Shown piece after piece: positions 1 to 8,776 of a DNA stretch of 16,696 bases; the stretch's first letter is position 1; each line of letters opens with the position of its first letter. The notes beneath the pieces were generated by a model that saw only the letters and a program-made list of their open reading frames with translations, was not told the DNA's origin and made no database searches. The stretch is from Discostella pseudostelligera (lineage: Eukaryota; Bacillariophyta; Thalassiosirophyceae; Thalassiosirales; Thalassiosiraceae), in NCBI GenBank assembly GCA_036940085.1, contig JALLBK010000546.1, positions 1 through 16,696 on the forward strand. Reading direction: 5' to 3'. The position numbers and the translations under genes are program-made.

Positions 1-98
1 GAAACTTTCTTCGACAGCAGCTGCATCGTCTGTCACTGGTGAGTATCATCGATGATATGTTTCTCGTTTCTGGCTTCTGACTTGTTTCTCACCTCAAA

Positions 99-1070
99 TT
101 GTGTCTGACTTCTCATTTCAACTATGAATCCATGAAAGCGGAAGGTGGACAGGTATGCAGCACATGCGAGAAATGGAGGAGTTCCGAGATGTTCTATGCG
201 CGACGTAAGCAGTGCAAAGATTGTATGAAGGAGGTAGCTGAGAAGCGTATTGTTATGTATGTAGACGCACGCAAAGGACAAGTCTGTTCTGAGAAGAAAT
301 GTACTAAATGCAGGTACACACGTTCTGCTAAATACTTCCACAGAAACAGAAAGACGATAACTGGATTGGAGTCTCAATGTCTTATATGTTCTTTCATTCC
401 CACTATGATCGCTTCTGCAAAACAACGGAATAAACGCAGAGTTAAGAAGGGACGGAAGATGCCAAAGGTCACTGTGACCGCAGAGGTCATAAGTGGTCTA
501 CCGACGACATGTGCTCTTTCTGGTGTTGAGCTCGTTTTCTGCGCCGGACATGTCAATCTAGCATCGCTAGATCGTATCGACGACAGTGGAGGTTACACGA
601 GCGAGAATGTACGCCTTGTGGACATACGGTTCAACACACCTGCGAAGTGGACCTCCAAAAAGTATCAAGATGCTCTTGGATCTGGTTGGAAGCATTTCGT
701 CGAAACTCGTGGAAAGTCTATGCCGTCGCCTGAGACACAGATCAATGGATTGACCCTGAATCAGAAAATGCATTGCTTAGTTCAAACAGGTAGATCCATC
801 AAATTGATTAGGGATCTGTGGGAGAGTCAGCGTGGACGTTGCTACTATAGCAACATTCCGATGAGTTGGGGACACATTGAACAAGATGACTGGACTGTGT
901 CTGTCGAGAGGTTGAATCAGGGCTCATATACCCCTGACAACACGGTACTCGTATGTGCCGAGTTCAACTCACAGGAATACACGACCGACAGGTTTGAGCA
1001 TTTATTCGATGGGAAACCACAAGGATGGAATCGTGATGTTGTAAATTGGTATCGCACACGTGAACAATAA
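99..1070 (+). CDS. Zinc-ribbon, tandem HNH-like endonuclease family protein
   Basis: The open frame encodes up to 323 residues. Two Cys4 zinc-ribbon-like modules come first (C20, C23, C39, C42 and C68, C71, C94, C97), the second of the form KCTKC...C-L-I-C. Two HNH-like cores follow: a Cys-x-Ser-Gly turn at 138-142 with SLDRID at 156-161 and ENVRLV at 169-174, then C248 with SVERLN at 268-273, YTPDN at 277-281 and a terminal FN at 289-290. This layout is known from HNH homing-type nucleases of phages and large algal DNA viruses, so DNA cleavage is a plausible role. Not every metal-binding His is evident, so activity is uncertain. Translation could start at residue 12 (position 132). Alternatively a GTGAGT donor at 39 could join an upstream exon to an acceptor ending at 152, leaving the frame open at Val19. 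The gene converges on the TBC1D23 homologue. Family call good; start and function uncertain. Confidence 0.7.
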   Translation: MCLTSHFNYESMKAEGGQVCSTCEKWRSSEMFYARRKQCKDCMKEVAEKRIVMYVDARKGQVCSEKKCTKCRYTRSAKYFHRNRKTITGLESQCLICSFIPTMIASAKQRNKRRVKKGRKMPKVTVTAEVISGLPTTCALSGVELVFCAGHVNLASLDRIDDSGGYTSENVRLVDIRFNTPAKWTSKKYQDALGSGWKHFVETRGKSMPSPETQINGLTLNQKMHCLVQTGRSIKLIRDLWESQRGRCYYSNIPMSWGHIEQDDWTVSVERLNQGSYTPDNTVLVCAEFNSQEYTTDRFEHLFDGKPQGWNRDVVNWYRTREQ

Positions 1071-1363
1071 TCGTCCCTGTTCAGAGCTCTTCGCGAGAAA
1101 AAATGGAATTGATAATCACCCCAGAGAACCGCCGATTGCTTCGCGTACTGTTCACGGCTCCATCATCAATGTGATTACATCTACTACTTGTCGCCGCTAG
1201 AGAGAGTGAAATAGAAGAGAGAGAGATGGTATTGGATGCCACATCATTTCAACACTTTCATTCGTCACGTGTACGGTCGATGTCGAGCTTCAGTTATTGC
1301 TTCCGATAATGGCATACTTCCTTTATTTATGTAAATTCAGCTTTCGTAAAGTTGATAGAATAA
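1071..1363. other. Convergent intergenic spacer
   Basis: This spacer lies between the 3' ends of two convergent genes and must hold both 3' UTRs. It contains a short GA-rich run near 1200-1226. No coding frame, RNA gene or clear polyadenylation signal could be supported. Confidence 0.6.
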
Positions 1364-4300
1364 TTATTTAGACATGGGTTGCGGATTCTCGTCCGAAGAT
1401 GACAATGAAATATCCGCAAACATATCATTGCTGGGGCTGTCGTGCCGTTCGGGATCTGGTCCAGAAAACATGGTAGTTTGCTTGTCACCTTCGTTGGATT
1501 CCTCAGTACTGACAGTTGTTGTTCCCGCGCTCTCATCATCAAACGATATAGCCTCTTCCTCCGCTTCTCTTTGGAATCGAGTCTTTGGTCGGGGCTCATC
1601 TTCTGTTAGAAATTTGCCGAGAGCTACTAGTTTCTTCGATATGTCTGATTCTTCCCCTGAAGAGCTTTTCGCACCAGCGGAGTCAGGTTTGAACTGCATC
1701 AGGCTGCCAAACGGTTGTTTTCTAATGCCTGAAAAGCTCCCGCTAACTGACATAGAAAATTTGGTGAAACTCCCTCCGTGCTCCTTGCCTTTAGTTGCAG
1801 CATTGGTCACATTGTCTTTGATTTCGTCGGTAGATTTGGAGACTACAGCCTTTTCCCGAAGTTCCGATATGCTCTCACCCATTGACTTGGTCAATTTACT
1901 GAACTTCCAACCCTCGGCGTGCTTAGCCGGGGGATTATCTTTCTTTGGTTCATCAACTTTCCTAGTAGCATCGGCAGATTTTTGGTCTGCTGATTGTTGG
2001 CCGAATTTGAGCTTTTTCGTGAAGCTTGACATTGAAATGGTGCTTTTGGTTGCATCGCTCGATTTGTGTTGTGGAATGAGAGGTGCGTCTGCACTCGATC
2101 CTGTAGAAGGGTTGTTAACTTTCTCCTCCTCATTGGGTGGTAAATGAGACGCAGTGCTCTTCCCTATCGAGGAAACGTTTCGGAGGCTTGAAAAGGAAAA
2201 TTTACTCCCTGGTACATCATTTGCAGGCAAATTGCCTTCAATAGTTGACTCCTTGTCTGTCGTCGACTGTTGAATCCGTTGAGTGAATGACGTGAAAGCA
2301 CTGGAGATTTTGGAAGCGCTCTCAGTTGCGCTGAATTGATCTTTTTCTGCAGTAGGAGGGGGTGCAGAATCAAGTGAATTTTCCTGCTTTGGGTCTGCAT
2401 TTGTTCCGTTATCTTCTTCATCAATAGCACTGCCTCGAGTAGATAATGCAATGCTAGATGAATCAGAATAAAGGAATGGCAGCTTAAAGTTCATGACGGT
2501 ACTGGTTGTGTTTCCACTGTCTTCTTGTTGCTGAGAGTTGGTGCTGCTCGTCGCTTCATCCGCTTTAGTCAAAGCCGTTGTTTTGGTCCCGAACCCAATG
2601 GATGATTTAGGCTTGGCCAAGAAGTTGCTCACTGACTGCTTCATTTTATCGACGGTTTCAGGCTTAGCGAGTTCATTAGCTAAAATATTTAGGCGTTGTT
2701 CCTCTAAAGTGAGCCGCACCATGGAATTGTCAATTATTTTTTGCAGAGTTCTTGCAGTTTTCTCTCGGGCGGGTGCATTTTTGTATTTGTCCTCTTCTTG
2801 ACGAGCAGCCTCTAATTGAGCAAATAGAGAATTATCGGGATCGTAATCGACTAGAATCTGGTCTGGGCCCATGGCTCTTTCGTGACCGTTTCGGGAGAGG
2901 AAGGCATGCGCTGCGGCGAACCCACCCCGGAGAACTGAGACGAAAGGAAACCCCTTTTTCAAGAAAAATAGAGCGCAGTTGCTAGTCCTTGCTACATCAT
3001 CGTCGAGCAATTTCTCTTCCGCTTTGGACAGTGCGTGGTTGTAAAGAACAGGGAATGAAGAAAATCCTTCTCCCTGTAGTAAGTAAAAAGAATTGTAAGT
3101 GGAGATTGTCGGCAGGCGCAAGAGCGTTTCAAGAAGACCATGGCAATCTTACCATCACACAAACATGGACTGTCCCTCTCAGCGATTCAAACATGTCAGT
3201 AAGCTTTTGGAGCTCATCTGGATCTTGCAGCTTTTCTGGACTCAAAGTTACGGCAGTAGGGAAGCGACCTTGCTCTAACGCAATTGACTCTGGCCTGCAA
3301 TCAACCAAGTAAAAGTGAAGGTTGGAGCCTGTGCATGATGCCAGTTTTGATGGACTAGAACTTTGTCCAGTTGAAAGATGATGAAATTTGGTGGTGCAAA
3401 TAACCGGGATCACTTCTGTCGCAGACACTTCCAAAACAACTGGTGTGTGAGATCTAATCTCAGTCAGAACTTTTGCACTCTTCTTCCGCTGCACTGACAT
3501 TGCATCTGAGACGTGTTTCCTCGTTTCTTTGATGCTTTGATTAATTGACGTGAGAAAACTACGCGTGTGGTCCTTCAGCGCCTCCTCTGGTATGAAACCC
3601 TTGCCGTACTAACATAAACAATGATCATCGTCATGAGGATGCAATCATACTATCAGCAAACAAAAATCTTCGTGTCATTGGACATACCTTCTTCGTCAAC
3701 TTCTCATTCAGAACTTCCATGCGTCCGTCGAACAGTTTTAGGATTTGATCAATAGTATCAACTTTTTCAGGGTTGTATGTCCTGTAATAAGCAATGAGAC
3801 GAGCCTTATTCAGTTCTCTATCAGACTCTCGGCGTCTCTCTTCCCTTTCTTTCCTCTGAGCTTCCTCGTGTTCTTCAAGTTGAGCCCGGAGCTCTTGGTC
3901 GAGTTTAGTTTGGCGCACTGTGATGGCACTGGCGACAGCTCTGTCGTCCGCCGATCGCAAAAGCTCAATGACCGATGACGGCGTGGATTCCATCAGTGAC
4001 TTCGCCGCTGCTAGCCAATCTCGGGCCATTTCGTCGCAATTGGTGGGTTCCTGCTTACCCTCACTTGACCCAAAAAACGATTCTGAACATGCTTTATCTT
4101 CCTGTAAGTTTAATATCTTCTCCAGGTCTCGTTTTAGCTCATCTCCTCGCGACGTGAGTAGTAGATCTGATTTTTTGTCAAGAACAGCAATGGCTAGGAA
4201 GTACTTCCATGAATGATCACCCTCGGTTAAAATATTGTCCCATAGTTGCAAAAGGATGTTGTGATTCAGGCATGATCCACCGAATTCTCCAGCAAAATTG

Positions 4301-6162
4301 GTAACAAACCATGACAGTGGAACAAGACCATTCTGATCTAGGTCGCTCTTCCTCTGATCTTTGAGAGTTGACTCTTCTGTTAAGGCATCTCCACCTTCGT
4401 TGGCGTTTTCGCCATTTCCGCTCTCATGGACGTGAGTTTGTTCATCTGGGTTGTCCGATGTGTTTCCTTTGTCCAAGTGCACGCTCGTCTCTTTCGGCCA
4501 GTACCAACCTGGACAGTGCCTATCCAAATGCATAACCAGCAACGGCAAATGATAACATGCCAGTAAATAGAACTCAGAATGCAAGGCCTTTGCTGCCGAA
4601 TATCGTTCCTCGTGCGCTAACCTCAACAATGGCATAGCCGATGGCTCAATGTGAGATAGCACAACACTTGCGGACGCGGGGGGCAATCCAGCATCAAGAA
4701 TGGCAAGTGCGACGGGTGGGATCAACGAATCAATGCCCAATGACGACGTAGAAGTTGATTTGTTGCAGCATTGAAAATAAGACACTGACATCAATTGTCT
4801 TTTTTTGGCTTCGTAATGGTCGTCGTCTATACTTGTGCCACAGCCCTCGTTGAGAATGGCATGGATCATTACTCCAAACTCCCCACCTTCGAACTCGTTG
4901 GGGATTTCCCACTTGCTATCCCATTCCCGATACGACTCTGCCAAGCTGCCATTCTCGATATCTTCCAAGACCTTGCCACAAACGATTTTCGCCCATAGAT
5001 GAGCCCTGTCTTCTTTGCTAATACCAATACTGTTTTCATTATTGACACCTCGTTCGCGAGCAAACAGTGATCGAACATCCTCCGCCGTCGACAAATTAGA
5101 CCGAATCGCTTCAGAGAGTGAGAAGTAGGTCTTCTTCTGAAGAGTAATCGGTTCTGCTTTTGCAACAATCGCACCCTCGTGCCCAGGCGATGAGCCTACC
5201 ATGTCGGTTCCCTCACTGCTTGTCACAGTCATTTCATGTTGAGTGTCAATACCACCGTCAGATACTTGCAAATCTTCCGCCACTTCATTATCATCATCCC
5301 ATTGATCTAATGATAATTCTTTTTCTATCGATGCAGAGAGAGGTGGATTGGAAAATGACGTGGGAATTGAATCAAACGTGTTGGTAGGTTCTGGGAACTT
5401 CAGTGCTACCTCCGATTCCACGTCTTGTACCTCTCTCTCGTCGCTTGCTTTTGTTCCATCATTGTCTGCACGCTTTGGACTTGAAGCCACATCCACATCA
5501 GCAAGCATTTGGTCAAAGTCGAAATCATCATCGTCGTCGTCATTTTTGAGGTAGGGCAAGTTGTTGGTATTGTCGTCACCATCCCCCGAACTAATCATGT
5601 TGGAGGTAATCTCTTGATAGGAATCATCTTTGGTTTTCTTCCCCGTATTATCATCGTCGAGCCACTCGAGCATATCACGCGTCTCCTCATCATGTACGTG
5701 AAAGTCATCGATTATGGATAGAGATTCGTGGTGAAGATTGGTAGTTGGCGAATCGTCAATGGGTGGTGGTAGTAAGCCGCCGCCGCCGGCAGCAGCAGCA
5801 GCAGACGCGTCCATCGAAGACGGTTGAGTGGACGTTACCTCCATCGGTGATCGGGATGTATCCGGAGTTACCGGTGGCGTTCCAAATAGGGCATCGAAAT
5901 CATCGTCCCCCTGCTCCACTCGAGGCGTGGGCGCACCTACAGTTCCAGCAGGCATTGCTTGTCCAGTTGCGGCACCTGCCCCCGCAGCTCCAGGGACGTG
6001 GTGGGCGCCGATAACTCCTCCCGGTGTCGAAACATCGTTTAAAATGTCATAATCGGAAAAGGTGGAGGTGGGGGTCTTGGTTCGCTCCGTGGGTGGTGCT
6101 GGAGTAGTAGTGGATGCACCAAAGGAGAAGAGGTCTTCAAAGTCGTCGTCGTCGTCGTCCAT
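1364..6162 (-). CDS. TBC1D23: TBC1D23 homologue (TBC plus rhodanese vesicle-tethering adaptor), three exons
   Basis: Exons on the minus strand are 6162-3688, 3608-3153 and 3073-1364, joined in phase 0 across two 79-nt introns (donors GTATGT and GTAAGA, acceptors TTAG and ACAG), giving 1546 residues. An acidic N-terminus is followed by a TBC domain at about 370-690, with family-like stretches around WDNIL and YFLAIAVL near 640. A rhodanese domain spans about 923-1038 (LVDCRP near 927, then VCVM-GEG across the second splice junction, ending SVLRGGF). The TBC-rhodanese order is diagnostic of TBC1D23, a trans-Golgi adaptor that in animals links golgins on the target membrane to FAM21/WASH on endosome-derived vesicles. 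As in animal TBC1D23, the TBC arginine and glutamine fingers and the rhodanese CxxxxR loop are not recognisable, so it is probably not an enzyme. Human TBC1D23 is about half this length; the excess is acidic N-terminus and a Ser/Thr-rich tail. No PH-like C-terminal domain is recognisable. Confidence 0.88.
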
Positions 6163-6229
6163 GGTGGAGATCTATTTTTGTGGAGTTGGTGTTGTTTGTT
6201 GCTTCAATCAAGAGGAACCAAGGCAAATG

Positions 6230-6245
6230 AAAATGGCGGGAAGAA
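6230..6245 (-). promoter_or_regulatory. E2F-like motif, identical to one at 11436-11451
   Basis: AAAATGGCGGGAAGAA on the plus strand reads TTCTTCCCGCCATTTT on the minus strand. The GGCGGGAA core fits the E2F/DP site, and AAAATGGCGG resembles the YY1 consensus. The same 16 bases occur in the NOP2/SPC1 promoter. Binding is inferred. Confidence 0.5.
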
Positions 6246-6379
6246 AAGCTCACTCCTCCCCCCGTTCGAAGACAAGTCGAATTTAAATTTCGAGAAACGG
6301 ATGGGCACATCTTCCAGCCAATCAAAGATCCAAAAGATTCTAAGCAGACGATGTATCGATTCCGACGCAAGCAGATATC

Positions 6380-6388
6380 TTTCCCGCC
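6380..6388 (+). promoter_or_regulatory. E2F-like site TTTCCCGCC
   Basis: TTTCCCGCC matches the E2F/DP consensus TTTSSCGC and lies in the same divergent promoter, about 140 bases from the AAAATGGCGGGAA motif. Confidence 0.45.
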
Positions 6389-6510
6389 CGCAGCTGCTGG
6401 ATTACCTATGTTGTGGCTGGATGGCCCACCGGCCGCAGCTTCCTCCTCGCAGATCGCAGATGGATGGTCGATGCAGGTCAATGCTGTCGTCATGTGGGTT
6501 TTGGTTTGAT

Positions 6511-6516
6511 TATATA
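6511..6516 (+). promoter_or_regulatory. Candidate TATA box for the SLC37-like gene
   Basis: TATATA followed by GAGG lies 73 to 78 bases upstream of the ATG at 6589. Initiation about 30 bases downstream would leave a 5' UTR of roughly 45 bases. Supported by sequence and position only. Confidence 0.5.
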
Positions 6517-6588
6517 GAGGAGGATTTAGGATTGCCTGCATACACCGTCGCATAATATTGAAACAAGCCAACAGTAACAACAGCAACC

Positions 6589-8530
6589 ATGGCTTCCAAT
6601 GCTACGGAATCGACCAAATTGGTCCAAGGTCGCAAGGAAGATGAGGAAAATATGCGCAGGTTGAAGGCCTATCAGCCGTAAGTTTGTTCATATTATGTTT
6701 CAGTTCACCCTGGTGTATCGGCTCGCGGGGTCGAATCATATGTGATGGGTGATGGGTGTTCACGTGGAGCATGCTGCTTGATTCTCAGAAATGCCGATGG
6801 AGAATCTACGGAATAAATTTGATAATGAGCGTATTGTTGACTATACATGTGGGCACTCGAAATAATGGGTGGGGGGGGGGGTTGATTTCATCGGCTTCAA
6901 TTTTAGATGCGATACTGCTCTCTCGATTGGCGTAGATGATGATATTGTCGTATTTATTATTTGTTACTTGTTCCGTGCATTCTAACGTATGCTCCTCTCT
7001 CTTCTTTGTCTTTTCACAGATGGGCCTTCTTCGTTACCTTCGGTGGCTACTTCATGGCGCACTTCTCTCGCAAGTGCTACTCTACCGTCAAACGGCAACT
7101 CCAAAACAGTGCTGGTTATTCCGCCATCATCCTATCGGCGATGGACACTGTCTTCATGGGCACTTACGCAGCCGGAAACATTATCTCTGGGAAGTTGGGT
7201 GATACCTTTAACCCCACGACCGTATTGGCTATTGGACTGTTCGGTAGTGGAATATGTCTTTTCTTAATCAATATCTCGCTTTGGTTCGATTTCCTCTCGT
7301 TCAGTATGACTCTTGGAAACTTTTTCATTATTGGGGTGTACTTTTTGTTCGGCTTCTTCCAGTCAACCGGAGGACCTGTTGGTGAGTGATTTTATTGTTT
7401 CCAATATTCCGCATTGATGTCACGTACAGGGAATAAATGTCTTAACTTGTGCCTCTTCGTCTTTCTTTGCGATGTAGGTACTGCCGTCATGGGCAATTGG
7501 TTCTGTGACAAGAAGTCTATCGAGAACCGCGGACTGATCTTTGGTCTCTGGACATGCCACCAATACATGGGGGATATCACTGCTGCTGTTTGCACTGCTA
7601 TCGTCCTTGGTGCAAAACTTGACTACACGTGGGCTATTTTCATCCCTGCGTGCACCAACTTTGGATGGGGATACTTGACCATGAAATTGATTGCCGATCC
7701 TGCCGATGCTGGAATTGTTACCCCTGAAGTTAAGATCCGCATGGAAAAGAATGCCGCGAAGGCTCTAGAGTCTGGTTCAGCGGATATTGATGAGGGACCG
7801 GCCCCGATCACCTATGCCGCCGCGTTGCGTATCCCGATGGTGGCTCAGTATGCCTTTGCGTTCGGATTCTTTAAGCTCACCAACTACGTGCTCTTCTTCT
7901 GGCTCCCATACTTCTTGGGGAAGCACTTTGACCCCGTTGCTGCCAACCTTATTGCCTCCCTTTACTCAGTTGGTATGATGCCCGGAGGTATCATTGTCGG
8001 ATATGTTTCTGATCTCTTTGGTGGTCGTCGTGCATCCGTTATTGGGACTTTCATGAGTTGCCTATTTGTCTTCCTATTCATCTTCTCTCAGAAGTCGGAG
8101 GAACTTAACGCCATTGCTCTTCTCGTGATGTTGTGTATCATGGGAATTCTTGTTGGAGGGTAAGTTTCCTTTCAAAGCATACTGTTCCTACATATTATAT
8201 CCCAACGCTCACGCACACCCAAACTGCTCTTTCGTCCTCAGACCCAACAACATCATCACTTCTGCCGTTGCCGCCGACCTTGCATCTCATCCTTCTGTGC
8301 GTGGAAACAACAAGTCGCTTGGAACAGTTACTGGCCTCATCAATGGGTGTGGTGCAATCACTGCTTCGATTGGTCTCCTTGCAGTTGGTCCTTTGCAGCA
8401 GTCTTTTGGATGGAGCTCCGTTTGGCTTTTCCTAATGGGCTGTACTTTCACTGGTACTGCTCTCATGGGATCGAAGATTAAAGAGGAGCTTTTTCCCGCC
8501 GCCCAGGGCTACAGTGAATTGGAAGCCTAG
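6589..8530 (+). CDS. SLC37-type glycerol-3-phosphate/sugar-phosphate:phosphate antiporter, four exons
   Basis: Exons 6589-6677, 7020-7381, 7478-8159 and 8242-8530 join across GTAAGT/CACAG, GTGAGT/TGTAG and GTAAGT/CTCAG introns in phases 2, 1 and 2, giving 473 residues. The ATG has a good context (CAACCATGG). The product is a 12-helix major facilitator protein of the organophosphate:phosphate antiporter group. Family stretches include SAIILSAMDTVFMGTYAAG, the loop 2-3 motif GKLGD (87-91), FFQSTGGPVGTAVMGNWF across intron 2, RGLIFGLW, the loop 8-9 motif GYVSDLFGGRR from 325, and GGPNNIITSAVAADL across intron 3. Known relatives exchange glycerol-3-phosphate or glucose-6-phosphate for phosphate (bacterial GlpT, animal SLC37). 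Substrate and membrane cannot be read from sequence: plasma membrane, ER or plastid envelope are all possible. No signal peptide is evident. The 3' end converges with NOP2. Confidence 0.9.
6678..7019 (+). other. Long first intron of the SLC37-like gene, with a G-run
   Basis: At 342 nt this intron is about four times longer than any other in the window. It starts GTAAGT and ends with a pyrimidine-rich tract and CACAG. It carries an 11-G homopolymer at 6871-6881 and a short GATGGGT repeat around 6742-6758. First introns often hold regulatory elements; that role is inferred here. Confidence 0.8.
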
Positions 8531-8776
8531 TTGTTGAAAGCAATTGTTTGTCACAGTTATTCGTCACTGCGTGTAACCTACGATGAGACTATTGGTTAGT
8601 GTAGATTGTAGATTGAGGATGAGTCCATCCAATTACATGAATTAGACTCAGGTTATTCGCCACTATAATGTTTGCAAAGCGTTATACGATCAATGAGACC
8701 TATCACTCTTATCAACAATATTTCCTATTAAAGATCCGCACCTGGGTTGCGTTAAAGTGCATGTGCATCCCGTTGC
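8531..8776. other. Convergent intergenic spacer
   Basis: This spacer lies between the SLC37-like stop codon and the NOP2 stop codon and holds both 3' UTRs. A GTAGATT direct repeat sits at about 8601-8614. No gene is seen. Confidence 0.55.

Larger units (their letters stand above)
6163..6588. promoter_or_regulatory. Divergent promoter between the TBC1D23 and SLC37 genes
   Basis: These 426 bases separate two divergent start codons and so hold both 5' UTRs and both promoters. Visible elements are an AAAATGGCGGGAA motif at 6230-6242, TTTCCCGCC at 6380-6388, an AT-rich near-palindrome around 6279-6295 and a TATATA box at 6511-6516. No coding frame is supported. Confidence 0.75.

Noticed and set aside
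1374..2147. 257-codon plus-strand open frame
   Set aside because: It lies antisense to the third exon of the TBC1D23 homologue, is Ser/Leu-rich with no recognisable domain, and mirrors the Ser-rich coding strand.
3129..3500. 123-codon minus-strand frame as a separate small gene
   Set aside because: It is part of exon 2 of the TBC1D23 homologue. Splicing joins both sides in phase and restores the rhodanese domain; the last residues are intron read-through.
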